From positions 1 to 14,112 of the forward strand of contig JALOPC010000008.1 in NCBI GenBank assembly GCA_025454095.1: a DNA stretch of 14,112 nt, given 5' to 3'. The DNA comes from Syntrophales bacterium. Lineage in GTDB: Bacteria; Desulfobacterota; Syntrophia; Syntrophales; UBA2192. Below the pieces are notes generated by a model that was given only the letters and a program-made list of their open reading frames with translations, was not told the DNA's origin and made no database searches. Numbering within the stretch: position 1 is the stretch's first letter; each line of letters begins with the position of its first letter. Both the position numbers and the translations under genes were made by a program. Positions 5,667-13,102 of this stretch are shown one piece after another.

Positions 5667-8141
5667 TCAGCCCGTCCGGGCGAGGTCGAGCCGCCCCTCC
5701 CATTTCCACAGGAGGACCTCCCGCAGCACGGCATGCTCCGGCCGCTCGAGCCGCGGGTCCTTCTGCACCAGCAGGAAGGCCTCCCCGCGCGCATCGCCCA
5801 GCAGCCGGCCGTCCCGGAGGATGTTGGCAACCCGGAAGTCGGGAATGCCGGACTGTCGCGTCCCCATGAGCTCCCCGGGTCCCCGGATCTCGAGGTCCGC
5901 CTCGGCGATCCGGAAGCCGTCGTTGGTCTTCTCCATGATGCCGAGGCGCTTGCGGGCGTTATCGGAGCCTCTGGAAGCGGTCATCAGGACGCAGTAGGAA
6001 GGGATGTCGCTGCGGCCCACCCGGCCCCGCAGCTGGTGGAGCTGCGCGAGGCCGAAGCGTTCTGCGTGCTCGATGACCATCAGGGAGGCCTGCGGGATGT
6101 CGATGCCCACCTCGATCACGGTCGTGGCCACCAGGATGTCGAGCTCGCGCCCGTTGAAGGCCTTCATGATCTGCTCTTTCTCGGGCCCCTTCATCCGGCC
6201 GTGGATCAGTCCCACGCGCAGCTCCGGGAACACGTCCTTCTGCAGGTGCTCGGCCATGCGGGTGGCGTCCTTGAGATCCAGGGCCTCGGACTCCGTCACG
6301 AGGGGGTAGACGATGAACACCTGGTTCGACTTGGCGATTTCCTTCCGGACGATCTCGTAGACCCGGGGGCGCTCCCGCTCGTAGAAGACTTTCGTCTTGA
6401 CGGGTTTTTTCCCGGGCGGCATCTCGTCGATGACCGAGATGTCCAGGTCCCCGTAGACCGTCATCGCGAGCGTTCTCGGGATGGGGGTCGCCGTCATGAC
6501 CAGCACGTCGGGGTTGGCGCCCTTGGCGCGCAGGGTCGCGCGCTGCACGACGCCGAAACGGTGCTGCTCGTCGACGACGGCCAGGCCCAGCTTCCGGAAA
6601 TCCACGCCTTCCTGGATGAGCGCGTGGGTCCCCACGACGATGTGGACCTCACCCCCCTCGATCCGCCGCGCGATCTCCTTCTTCTCGGGACCGCGCATGC
6701 TGCCCAGCAGCAGCGCCGCCTTCAGGCCCAGCGCCTCCGCCCATCGCGCGACGTTGCGGTGATGCTGCTCGGCGAGGATCTCGGTCGGGGCCATGAGGGC
6801 CGCCTGGTACCCGTTTTCGCAGGCCGTCAGCATCGCCGCCATGGAGACGACCGTCTTGCCGCTCCCTACATCCCCCTGCAGCAGGCGGTGCATGGGCGAA
6901 GGCCTCGCCATGTCCCCGTGAATCTCCCCGATCACGCGTCTCTGCGCCGCGGTCAGCCCGAAGGGAAGGATGGACAGGAACCGGCCCGTGAGTTCCCCGC
7001 CGCTCCGGAACGCGATCCCCTCGTCCAGGACGTTTCCCGCGTGTTTCAGGGCCATGGCAAGCTCGAAATAGAACAGCTCGTCGAAGATGAGCCGTCGGTG
7101 GGCCTCGGAGCGCATCTCGTTGAGGCTGTCCAGGTCGCTGTCCGGACCGGGGAAATGCACCACCCGGACGGCTTCGATGATGTCGATCAGGCCCTGCCTC
7201 TCGCAGATCTCGCGGGGGATCGGACCCGGCACGCAGCGGGCGTAATCCTCGACGGCGTGCAGGAGGATCCGGCGCAGGGTTTTCTGCCCGAGCCCCTCCG
7301 TCTCGGAGTAAATGGGGACGATCCGTTTGAAGTGCAGACCGCTGTCCTCCCCTTCCTCGAGGATCTCGTAGTCGGGGTGGATCATCTCGGGTTCGAACTG
7401 GTAGATCCGCAGCTCCCCGGTCAGGATCACCCGCAGGCCCGGCTTGAGGGTGTTGCGCAGGTAGGCGAAACTGCCCTTGAACCACTTGGCCTTCAGGGCC
7501 GCCGTGTCGTCGCGGATCACCGCCTCGAAGACCCTTCTCTTCTTGTAGGGATGGATCTCCGCCCGGACGATGGTGCCGACGACGGTTTCCTTTCGGCCCG
7601 ACTCGATGCGGGCGATGGGCTTGACGACGCGCCGGTCCTCGTACTTCCGGGGGAGGAAAAAGAGAAGATCCTCGACGGTGTTCAATCCCTTTCGGGCAAG
7701 CAGCTGGCCGATCTTGGGGCCAACCCCCTTGACGAACTGGGCCGGCTGGGTGAGTCTCTCGACGGCCGCGTCGAGCGAGGCGAGGACCTCGCGCGGGATG
7801 TTCTTCGGCACGGGCCGTTCGCCGGCTTCCGGCACGCCCGCAAGCGCCGCCCGGATCGCGTCGACGCAGGCAAGGCCTTCGGAGACCCGCCGCTGTTTGT
7901 CCTCCGGGGTTGCGCGCTCGAATCCCGAGACGATGCCGTCGAGGTCCGTCAGCAGACGCTCGATGCGCCTGCACCGCTCGGGGTCCTTCAGCTTCTGCGC
8001 GAGCATGCCGCGAAGCGACGCGATGATTTTCCTGAGCGGATCCTCGAGATTCTTTACGAGGGCAAGGTTCCGGAAGGAATTGCCGGCCGAGAAACGCAGG
8101 GGCGTCTCGATTTTCTCAAGGGCTTCTCTCAGAGTCTCCAT
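5667..8141 (-). CDS. recG: ATP-dependent DNA helicase RecG
   Basis: RecG is the monomeric superfamily-2 translocase that remodels stalled replication forks and branch-migrates Holliday junctions. Approximate residues counted from the chosen start: an N-terminal helical extension (1-130), wedge/OB domain beginning with VKGVGPKIGQLL and LPRKYEDRR (about 132-165), Walker A GDVGSGKT (about 422-430), DEQH box (about 523), MTATPIPRT (about 547), and QLRGRVGR motif VI (about 700). I chose the ATG at 8141 because AAGGAA lies eight bases upstream and the family-like sequence starts with METLREALEKIE. A longer frame to a TTG at 8309 would run a low-complexity Arg/Gly-rich tail across the purM promoter. 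The result is about 824 residues, longer than E. coli RecG (693), as in several deltaproteobacterial and Thermotoga proteins. No terminator is visible before the hom promoter. Confidence 0.95.
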   Translation of the reverse strand: METLREALEKIETPLRFSAGNSFRNLALVKNLEDPLRKIIASLRGMLAQKLKDPERCRRIERLLTDLDGIVSGFERATPEDKQRRVSEGLACVDAIRAALAGVPEAGERPVPKNIPREVLASLDAAVERLTQPAQFVKGVGPKIGQLLARKGLNTVEDLLFFLPRKYEDRRVVKPIARIESGRKETVVGTIVRAEIHPYKKRRVFEAVIRDDTAALKAKWFKGSFAYLRNTLKPGLRVILTGELRIYQFEPEMIHPDYEILEEGEDSGLHFKRIVPIYSETEGLGQKTLRRILLHAVEDYARCVPGPIPREICERQGLIDIIEAVRVVHFPGPDSDLDSLNEMRSEAHRRLIFDELFYFELAMALKHAGNVLDEGIAFRSGGELTGRFLSILPFGLTAAQRRVIGEIHGDMARPSPMHRLLQGDVGSGKTVVSMAAMLTACENGYQAALMAPTEILAEQHHRNVARWAEALGLKAALLLGSMRGPEKKEIARRIEGGEVHIVVGTHALIQEGVDFRKLGLAVVDEQHRFGVVQRATLRAKGANPDVLVMTATPIPRTLAMTVYGDLDISVIDEMPPGKKPVKTKVFYERERPRVYEIVRKEIAKSNQVFIVYPLVTESEALDLKDATRMAEHLQKDVFPELRVGLIHGRMKGPEKEQIMKAFNGRELDILVATTVIEVGIDIPQASLMVIEHAERFGLAQLHQLRGRVGRSDIPSYCVLMTASRGSDNARKRLGIMEKTNDGFRIAEADLEIRGPGELMGTRQSGIPDFRVANILRDGRLLGDARGEAFLLVQKDPRLERPEHAVLREVLLWKWEGRLDLARTG

Positions 8142-8149
8142 GGCCCGTT

Positions 8150-8155
8150 TTCCTT
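8150..8155 (-). promoter_or_regulatory. Ribosome-binding site deciding the recG start
   Basis: The minus strand reads AAGGAA with an eight-base spacer to the ATG at 8141. It supports the internal ATG over the much longer TTG frame beginning at 8309. Confidence 0.7.
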
Positions 8156-8158
8156 GCC

Positions 8159-8216
8159 GGCTCCCGCGTCTCCGGGACGCTTCCCCGGGCTTCCGCGCCC
8201 GTCCTGGGCGGGAGCC
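8159..8216. repeat. Nested GC-rich inverted repeats in the recG leader
   Basis: The outer arms GGCTCCCGC (8159-8167) and GCGGGAGCC (8208-8216) are perfect 9-bp complements. Inside is a second hairpin, CGGGC (8186-8190), a 6-nt loop and GCCCG (8197-8201), plus an alternative GGAC/GTCC pairing. The structure begins four bases upstream of the recG ribosome-binding site, so in recG mRNA it could influence translation. It could also be a copy of a dispersed intergenic repeat. Confidence 0.5.
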
Positions 8217-8302
8217 CCCATCCGAGTGGAACTTCCCGATATGGCTATCAAATTTCCCCTCTTTTCTCAAGGCCCGAGTTGGCCTTTCGGAGCAGGAACG
8301 AA

Positions 8303-8331
8303 TTGACAATCCCGAAACTTTCGGATATGGT
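8303..8331 (+). promoter_or_regulatory. Promoter of purM
   Basis: TTGACA (8303-8308) is a perfect -35 and TATGGT (8326-8331) matches four of six -10 positions, with a 17-bp spacer. Transcription would begin near 8338, leaving a leader of about 65 nt before the purM ATG. A perfect inverted repeat occupies the spacer (separate entry). Confidence 0.65.
8312..8324. promoter_or_regulatory. Operator-like dyad inside the purM promoter spacer
   Basis: CCGAAA, C, TTTCGG is a perfect 13-nt odd dyad between the -35 and -10 boxes. The half-site CTTTCGGA occurs again as a direct repeat at 8284-8291, 34 bp upstream of the copy at 8318-8325. A repressor bound here would block RNA polymerase. The regulator is unknown; a purine-responsive factor is only a guess from the gene downstream. 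Confidence 0.4.
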
Positions 8332-8391
8332 GCCCTCGACCGTCCACCGAATGGTCTCTATCCATCCATTCTACCATTTTTCCAAACAGCC

Positions 8392-8397
8392 AAGGGG
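8392..8397 (+). promoter_or_regulatory. Ribosome-binding site deciding the purM start
   Basis: AAGGGG lies five bases before the ATG at 8403. The in-frame GTG at 8397 overlaps this site, so the ATG is the better start. Confidence 0.6.
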
Positions 8398-8402
8398 TGC
8401 AT

Positions 8403-9446
8403 ATGGGGGGGAATATTTCGTATAAGGACTCCGGAGTCGACATCGACAAGGGCAACCGGTTTGTCGACGTGATCAAACCGCTCGTCAAGACGACCTTCCG
8501 AAAAGAGGTCATGGGGGGACTCGGCGGTTTCGGGGGGCTCTTCCACCTCGACAAGGTAAAGTACAGGGACCCGATCCTGGTGGCGTCCACGGACGGCGTG
8601 GGGACCAAGCTCAACGTCGCCCGCATGATGAAACGCTACAACACGATCGGCATCGACCTCGTGGCCATGTCCGTCAACGACGTGATCGTCCAGGGCGCCG
8701 AGCCCCTGTTCTTCCTCGACTACATCGCGGCGGGCGCCGTCGACATCGAGACGGGCAGGCAGCTCATCGAAGGCGTCGTGAAGGGGTGCAAGGACGCGGG
8801 ATGCGCCCTGCTGGGCGGCGAGACAGCCGAGATGCCGGGGTTCTACGGCGAGGGGGACTATGAACTCGTCGGGTTCTGCGTCGGCATCGTCGAGGCGGAA
8901 AAGCTCATCGACGGCTCCCGGGTCGGCATCGGCGACAAGATCATCGGCCTGGCCTCGAGCGGCATTCACAGCAACGGGCTGTCGCTGGCGCGCAAGGTTT
9001 TCTTCGAGCGCTGCGGCCTGCAGGCCAACGACCCCGTCGAGGGTCTGCTCCTGCCCGTGGGCGAGGAACTGCTCACCCCCACGCGGATCTACGTGAAAAG
9101 CATCCTGAACCTCATCAAGAATTTCAGCCTCAAGGGTCTCGTCCACATCACGGGCGGCGGCTTCTACGACAACATCCCGAGGATCCTCCCCGAGCGCTGC
9201 TCGGCCCTGATCCACCGGGGAAGCTGGCCGGAGCTGCCCGTCTTCCAGGCCATCCGCAAGCACGGCCAGATCGCGGATGCCGAGATGTTCCGCGTCTTCA
9301 ACATGGGGATCGGCATGATGATCATCGTGGACGGCGAGGCGGCGCCGGAGATCCTCGAGCGGCTGGGCGCCCTGGGGGAAAAGGCGTACCTGATCGGCTC
9401 CATCGAGAAGAGGCCGCAGGACGCTCAACCCGTCGTCATCGGCTGA
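8403..9446 (+). CDS. purM: Phosphoribosylformylglycinamidine cyclo-ligase (AIR synthetase)
   Basis: It closes the imidazole ring of formylglycinamidine ribonucleotide with ATP to give aminoimidazole ribonucleotide, the fifth step of de novo purine synthesis, in the cytoplasm. The 347 residues match the usual length. Conserved segments in order are GGFGGLF, STDGVGTK, AMSVNDV, GAEPLFFLDY, GGETAEMPGFY, SSGIHSNG and HITGGGFYDNIPR, covering the ATP-grasp-unrelated PurM fold with its two AIRS domains. The ATG at 8403 has AAGGGG five bases upstream. purN, the enzyme of an earlier step in the same pathway, starts 23 bp after the purM stop, so the two form an operon, as in many bacteria. Confidence 0.96.
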   Translation: MGGNISYKDSGVDIDKGNRFVDVIKPLVKTTFRKEVMGGLGGFGGLFHLDKVKYRDPILVASTDGVGTKLNVARMMKRYNTIGIDLVAMSVNDVIVQGAEPLFFLDYIAAGAVDIETGRQLIEGVVKGCKDAGCALLGGETAEMPGFYGEGDYELVGFCVGIVEAEKLIDGSRVGIGDKIIGLASSGIHSNGLSLARKVFFERCGLQANDPVEGLLLPVGEELLTPTRIYVKSILNLIKNFSLKGLVHITGGGFYDNIPRILPERCSALIHRGSWPELPVFQAIRKHGQIADAEMFRVFNMGIGMMIIVDGEAAPEILERLGALGEKAYLIGSIEKRPQDAQPVVIG

Positions 9447-9458
9447 TGCGGGAGGGTC

Positions 9459-9463
9459 GGAGG
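9459..9463 (+). promoter_or_regulatory. Ribosome-binding site deciding the purN start
   Basis: GGAGG sits six bases before the ATG at 9470. An alternative in-frame ATG at 9446 overlaps the purM stop but has no good site in front and adds eight residues absent from the family core. Confidence 0.6.
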
Positions 9464-9469
9464 CCATCC

Positions 9470-10135
9470 ATGGCGAGAATCGTGAACCTGGGCGTCCTCG
9501 TGTCGGGGAGCGGCTCCAACCTGCAGTCCATCATCGACAACATCGAACGGGGGACATTGCCGGCCCAGATCCGGATCATCGTCAGCAACAACCCCGGGGC
9601 CTTCGCCCTCGAGCGCGCGAAGAAACACGGGATCCCCACGGCGGTGATCGAGCACGCGGGCTTCGCGAGCCGGGAGGACTACGACCGGAAGCTTGTCGAC
9701 ACGCTGATGGACAACGGCGTCGAACTGGTGGTGCTGGCGGGGTTCATGCGGGTCCTTTCGCCCTTCTTTCTTCGCTCCTTCCCGGCGCGCGTCATGAACA
9801 TCCACCCGGCGCTGCTGCCTTCGTTTCCCGGCACGCACGGTCAGAAACAGGCCTTCGACTACGGGGTGAAGTTCTCGGGCTGCACGGTCCACTTTGCCGA
9901 CGAGGGGGTGGACACGGGTCCCATCATCATCCAGGCCGTCGTGCCCGTCTGCGACACGGACACCGAGGAGACTCTCTCCCAGCGCATCCTGAAGGAGGAG
10001 CACCGGATCTACCCGCAGGCGATCCGGCTCTACGCCGAGGGGAAGCTGCGCGTCGAGGGGCGAAAGGTGCGCGTCCTGGACCACCCGCAGCCGGAAGGCA
10101 GCCCGCGGCACAATCCCCCCGTGACGAATTTCTGA
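9470..10135 (+). CDS. purN: Phosphoribosylglycinamide formyltransferase (GART, folate-dependent)
   Basis: It transfers a formyl group from 10-formyltetrahydrofolate to glycinamide ribonucleotide, the third step of purine synthesis. VSGSGSNLQ (11-19) binds the substrate phosphate. Asn110 and His112 in MNIHPALLPSFPG, and Asp148 in DEGVDTG, correspond to the catalytic triad. At 221 residues it is slightly longer than E. coli PurN (212) because of a Pro-rich tail after about residue 205. The start at 9470 is supported by GGAGG six bases upstream. It follows purM closely and probably shares its promoter. Confidence 0.95.
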   Translation: MARIVNLGVLVSGSGSNLQSIIDNIERGTLPAQIRIIVSNNPGAFALERAKKHGIPTAVIEHAGFASREDYDRKLVDTLMDNGVELVVLAGFMRVLSPFFLRSFPARVMNIHPALLPSFPGTHGQKQAFDYGVKFSGCTVHFADEGVDTGPIIIQAVVPVCDTDTEETLSQRILKEEHRIYPQAIRLYAEGKLRVEGRKVRVLDHPQPEGSPRHNPPVTNF

Positions 10136-10271
10136 GGCAGTCGCCGGCCGGCGAAGCGTCTCGAACCCTGACGGCCGCGGCAGGGAAGGATCGCATTTGA
10201 CAAGCGGGGCCTCTTCCAGGAAAATGAGACATCTTCGAGGGGCCCCCGCCACGGGGCCGGGAATGTAAACC
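10136..10271 (+). other. Intergenic region between purN and the flavoprotein gene
   Basis: These 136 bp contain no supported gene. A 12-bp palindrome CGCCGG-CCGGCG (10142-10153) lies just after purN but has no loop and no T-run, so I do not call it a terminator. A promoter candidate follows (10197-10225), then a short hairpin GGCCCC / GGGGCC (10241-10246 and 10253-10258) directly before the weak ribosome-binding site GGGA (10259-10262). Confidence 0.5.
10197..10225 (+). promoter_or_regulatory. Candidate promoter for the flavoprotein-pfk operon
   Basis: TTGACA (10197-10202) is a perfect -35 hexamer; GAAAAT (10220-10225), after a 17-bp spacer, matches four of six -10 positions. The implied leader is about 40 nt. 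It would give the flavoprotein and phosphofructokinase genes their own transcript apart from purMN. Confidence 0.45.
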
Positions 10272-11729
10272 ATGTTCGACGTGATCGTCATCGGCAGCGA
10301 TCTCAGCTCCCTCATCGCCGCGCTGCTCGCCGCCCGTTACGGCCGCAAGGTCCTGCTGGTCTCCGAATGCGGTCTCGACGACTGTCTCGCGCGCTCGGGC
10401 TACACCTTCAACATCGACCCCCTGCCCTGGAGCGGCTTCGGCACGGGGCAGATCTTCTCGAAACTGCTCTCGGAACTGAACATCCCCCTGCCGGAGACCT
10501 CCCGTGTTTCGCCCCTGAACCCCGCGCTGCAGGTCATCCTTCCCGAGCACCGCATCGACTTCTACATCGACCGCGACGCCCTCGTCCGCGATCTGGGCCG
10601 CGAGTACCCGGAGGAGGACAGGCAGATCCACACCCTGTACCAGTCCGTCGCCACGGTCGGTGAAACCCTCGATCGGGCGGTCCGCGAAACCCTGGAGTCG
10701 AAGGACCGCTCCCTCAAGGGTCTCATGAAGAGCTGCCTCGACATGCCCTTCTTCATGGGCGAGATCTGGCGCCTCGAACAGAAGCTCCGGTCCGTCGAAA
10801 AACTCCCGTCCCTGGCCGCCCTCTTCGACTCGGGACTGACGCTGCTGTCGAACCTGCACGTCAACCACGCCAAGCCCCTTTCGTCGGCCTACCTGCTTTC
10901 GCTCCCCTGGCGGGGTCTTTACTATCATTTCGGCGGCAAGCACCTCATGATCGGCCGGCTCCGGAAGCGATTCGAGGACCTGCGCGGGGAAACCATGACG
11001 AACTGCGCCGTGGAGGCCCTCCGGGCGGGCAGCCGGATCGAGGTCGACGTCCGGGTGAAAGGCAAGCCCGTCAGCCTGATGGGACAGCAACTGGTGATCA
11101 GCGCCAAGTCCCCTGCCCTGGAAATGCTCCTGGCATCGGAACGGAAGCTCTCCCGGCTCGCCCGCAGGCTCCGAAGGGTAGAGACGCGCCAGTACCCCTT
11201 CACCCTCCACCTGGGCGTGGACAACCGGGGCCTTCCGGACCGCATGGGAGAGCACGTCATCCATGTTCCGGAGCCGTCTGCCGCCGACGTGCAGGAACCG
11301 GGGTCCTTCCTCTACCTCGAATCGAGCGTCGCCGACGACACGGCGCTCGCCCCCCGCGGGAAGAGGACGCTCACCGTGACGTCCTTCCTTCCCCTGTCCC
11401 CGGCACGGATGGCGGACAGCGAACTCAAGGCGGCGGCGGACGGCATGATGCGTTCCTTGGAAGGCTTCCTGCCCTTCCTTCGGGAAAGCGTCGATTTCAC
11501 GGATCTCGACGGGTCCGTGGAGGTGTCCAGGCGCTACCAGCAGGTCGTGAACCCCCGGTACCGGTTCCCGGGTTTCTCCCTGCCCGGGCTCGCGACGCTG
11601 CCGATCCGCTCCCCGCTTCCGAACGTCCTGTTGACCGGGGGAATTAACTTTGCAGGCCTCGGGTTCGAGGGCGAGGTCCTGTCGGGCATGAAGGCGGGAT
11701 TCCTCGCAGCGGGAGATAGGGAACGATGA
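10272..11729 (+). CDS. CrtI/phytoene desaturase-like FAD-dependent oxidoreductase family protein, function unknown
   Basis: A 485-residue protein with the overall plan of amino-oxidase/phytoene-desaturase flavoproteins: an N-terminal Rossmann beta-alpha-beta unit, a GG segment around HFGGKHLMIGRL (about 219-230), and a C-terminal FAD-contacting motif LLTGGINFAGLGFEG (453-467) followed by an alpha helix. The dinucleotide loop is degenerate: where the family has GxGxxG, this has G8-S-D-L-S-S13, so two of three glycines are replaced, and the usual acidic residue at the end of strand 2 appears shifted (VLLVSE). It has no signal peptide and no obvious membrane helix. Its stop overlaps the phosphofructokinase start by ATGA, so the two are translationally coupled. 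The substrate is unknown; no carotenoid or quinone gene is nearby. Reduced or altered FAD binding is an inference. Confidence 0.75.
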   Translation: MFDVIVIGSDLSSLIAALLAARYGRKVLLVSECGLDDCLARSGYTFNIDPLPWSGFGTGQIFSKLLSELNIPLPETSRVSPLNPALQVILPEHRIDFYIDRDALVRDLGREYPEEDRQIHTLYQSVATVGETLDRAVRETLESKDRSLKGLMKSCLDMPFFMGEIWRLEQKLRSVEKLPSLAALFDSGLTLLSNLHVNHAKPLSSAYLLSLPWRGLYYHFGGKHLMIGRLRKRFEDLRGETMTNCAVEALRAGSRIEVDVRVKGKPVSLMGQQLVISAKSPALEMLLASERKLSRLARRLRRVETRQYPFTLHLGVDNRGLPDRMGEHVIHVPEPSAADVQEPGSFLYLESSVADDTALAPRGKRTLTVTSFLPLSPARMADSELKAAADGMMRSLEGFLPFLRESVDFTDLDGSVEVSRRYQQVVNPRYRFPGFSLPGLATLPIRSPLPNVLLTGGINFAGLGFEGEVLSGMKAGFLAAGDRER

Positions 11730-13033
11730 AAAAGACACAGCGCGATTTCGACATCCAGGCTCTCGGCAAGCCGAAGATCCCCTCGCCGCTCACGGTGGGC
11801 TACTTCAAGAGCGACGACGAACGGGTTTTGTGCGACATCAACATCGACTCCCGGAAAGTGCTCCCCGCCGGGCCGCTTCGGTCCATGTCCCTGGAAGTGG
11901 CCGGCCCCCGGGAGACGATCTACTTCGAACCCCAGAAGGCCAAGGCGGCCGTGGTCTCCTGCGGCGGCCTCTGTCCCGGGATCAACGACGTGATCCGGGC
12001 CCTCGTCATGGAACTCTGGTTCCGCTACGGGGTCCGGAACATCATCGGCGTCAAGTACGGCCTCCAGGGCCTGATCCCCCGTTACGGCCACGACTTCATG
12101 GAACTCACACCCGAAATCGTGAAGGACATCCAGGATCTCGGGGGCAGCATCCTGTCCTCGTCCCGGGGCAGCCAGGACATCGTCGAGCTGGTCGACTCCC
12201 TGGAGCGGATGAACATCAATCTCTTCTTCGTCATCGGCGGCGACGGCACGATGAAGGCGGCCCAGCTGATCACGGAGGAGACGATGCGCCGGAAGCTCAA
12301 GGTCGGCGTGATCGGCATCCCCAAGACGATCGACAACGACCTGGTACTGATCCAGAAGAGCTTCGGGTTCGACACGGCCATCTCCGAGGCCGTCAAGACG
12401 ATCCAGTGCGCCCACGTGGAGGCCAAGGGCGCCCCCATGGGCGTCGGCCTCGTGAAACTGATGGGCCGCCAGTCCGGCCACATTGCCGCCTCCGCGGCCC
12501 TGGCCCAGGGCGATGCGAATTTCGTCCTCATCCCCGAAGAGCCGTTCGACCTCGACGGCCCAAAAGGGTTCCTCCGCCAGCTCGAGAAGCGCCTGATCGC
12601 CCGGAATCACGCCGTCATCATCGTGGCCGAAGGCGCGGGGCAGAACCTGTTCGCCCGGAAAGGACCGGTCCGGCGCGACGCGTCGGGAAACATCCGGCTC
12701 AACGACATCGGGGTCTTCCTGAAGGACCGGATCGAGGAGTACTTCCGGAAAAAGAAGGTCGAGATCAACCTCAAGTACATCGACCCGAGCTACATCATCC
12801 GCAGCGTGTCGGCCAACGCCAGCGACAGCATCCTGTGCGGCGTTCTCGCCCAGTACGCCGTCCACGCGGGGATGGCGGGCAAAACGGGCATGCTCGTCGG
12901 TCTCGTCAACGACGCCTACGTGCACCTGCCGTTCCGGGCGGTCGCCGCCCAGCGGAAGAACATCGACCCCCGCGGCAACATCTGGATGCTGGTCCTCGAA
13001 TCGACGGGACAGCCCCTGTCGATGAAAAACTAA
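11726..13033 (+). CDS. ATP-type 6-phosphofructokinase, long-form (plant/trypanosome-like signature)
   Basis: It phosphorylates fructose 6-phosphate in glycolysis. The 435 residues include an N-terminal extension of about 70 before the PFK core. CGGLCPGIND (79-88) and GGDGT (171-175) form the nucleotide loop. PKTIDND (199-205) holds the catalytic Asp203. MGRQSGH (246-252) and IPEEPF (269-273) bind the sugar phosphate. Gly at the GGDG position predicts ATP as donor, while Lys200, where E. coli PFK has Gly, is shared with PPi-dependent enzymes. This Gly/Lys pair is also known in ATP-using plant and trypanosome PFKs, so ATP is the better guess. Its ATG overlaps the stop of the flavoprotein gene. 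No terminator is visible downstream. Confidence 0.9.
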   Translation: MKKTQRDFDIQALGKPKIPSPLTVGYFKSDDERVLCDINIDSRKVLPAGPLRSMSLEVAGPRETIYFEPQKAKAAVVSCGGLCPGINDVIRALVMELWFRYGVRNIIGVKYGLQGLIPRYGHDFMELTPEIVKDIQDLGGSILSSSRGSQDIVELVDSLERMNINLFFVIGGDGTMKAAQLITEETMRRKLKVGVIGIPKTIDNDLVLIQKSFGFDTAISEAVKTIQCAHVEAKGAPMGVGLVKLMGRQSGHIAASAALAQGDANFVLIPEEPFDLDGPKGFLRQLEKRLIARNHAVIIVAEGAGQNLFARKGPVRRDASGNIRLNDIGVFLKDRIEEYFRKKKVEINLKYIDPSYIIRSVSANASDSILCGVLAQYAVHAGMAGKTGMLVGLVNDAYVHLPFRAVAAQRKNIDPRGNIWMLVLESTGQPLSMKN

Positions 13034-13040
13034 AAAACGC

Positions 13041-13069
13041 TTGCATTATTCCCGTCGTTGGTTTAGATA
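13041..13069 (+). promoter_or_regulatory. Candidate promoter for rpmB
   Basis: TTGCAT (13041-13046) and TAGATA (13064-13069) are separated by 17 bp in the AT-rich 69-bp gap between pfk and rpmB. Both hexamers are imperfect, but the position, spacing and base composition fit a ribosomal protein gene with its own promoter. Confidence 0.4.
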
Positions 13070-13090
13070 AGCGGACTGATTTCTTTTTGC

Positions 13091-13096
13091 GAGGTG
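13091..13096 (+). promoter_or_regulatory. Ribosome-binding site deciding the rpmB start
   Basis: GAGGTG lies six bases before the ATG at 13103. The in-frame GTG at 13094 is part of this site and would add three residues not expected in L28. Confidence 0.6.
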
Positions 13097-13102
13097 TCTG
13101 TT

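Larger units (their letters stand above)
8142..8402. other. Divergent intergenic region between recG and purM
   Basis: These 261 bp hold no supported gene. From left to right: the recG ribosome-binding site (AAGGAA, minus strand, 8155-8150), nested GC-rich inverted repeats (8159-8216), an AT-richer stretch (8235-8270) where a weak minus-strand promoter TTGAGA (8270-8265) with TAGCCA 17 bp on could drive recG, then the purM promoter with its internal dyad, and the purM ribosome-binding site. Confidence 0.6.

Noticed and set aside
5616..8306. An open frame of about 896 codons on the plus strand opposite recG
   Set aside because: It is exactly antisense to recG, whose helicase motifs are unmistakable; the translation is low-complexity His/Asp/Arg/Leu-rich, typical of antisense frames in GC-rich DNA.
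8142..8309. N-terminal 56-residue extension of recG from a TTG at 8309
   Set aside because: The extension is Arg/Gly/Ser-rich, overlaps the purM promoter and inverted repeats, and the internal ATG at 8141 has a good ribosome-binding site.
9446..9469. purN start at the ATG overlapping the purM stop
   Set aside because: The ATG at 9470 has GGAGG at ideal spacing and gives the standard N-terminus; the upstream start adds MREGRRPS, with no good ribosome-binding site.
10142..10153. CGCCGGCCGGCG palindrome after purN as a terminator
   Set aside because: It has no loop and no T-run; palindromes of this composition arise easily in GC-rich DNA.
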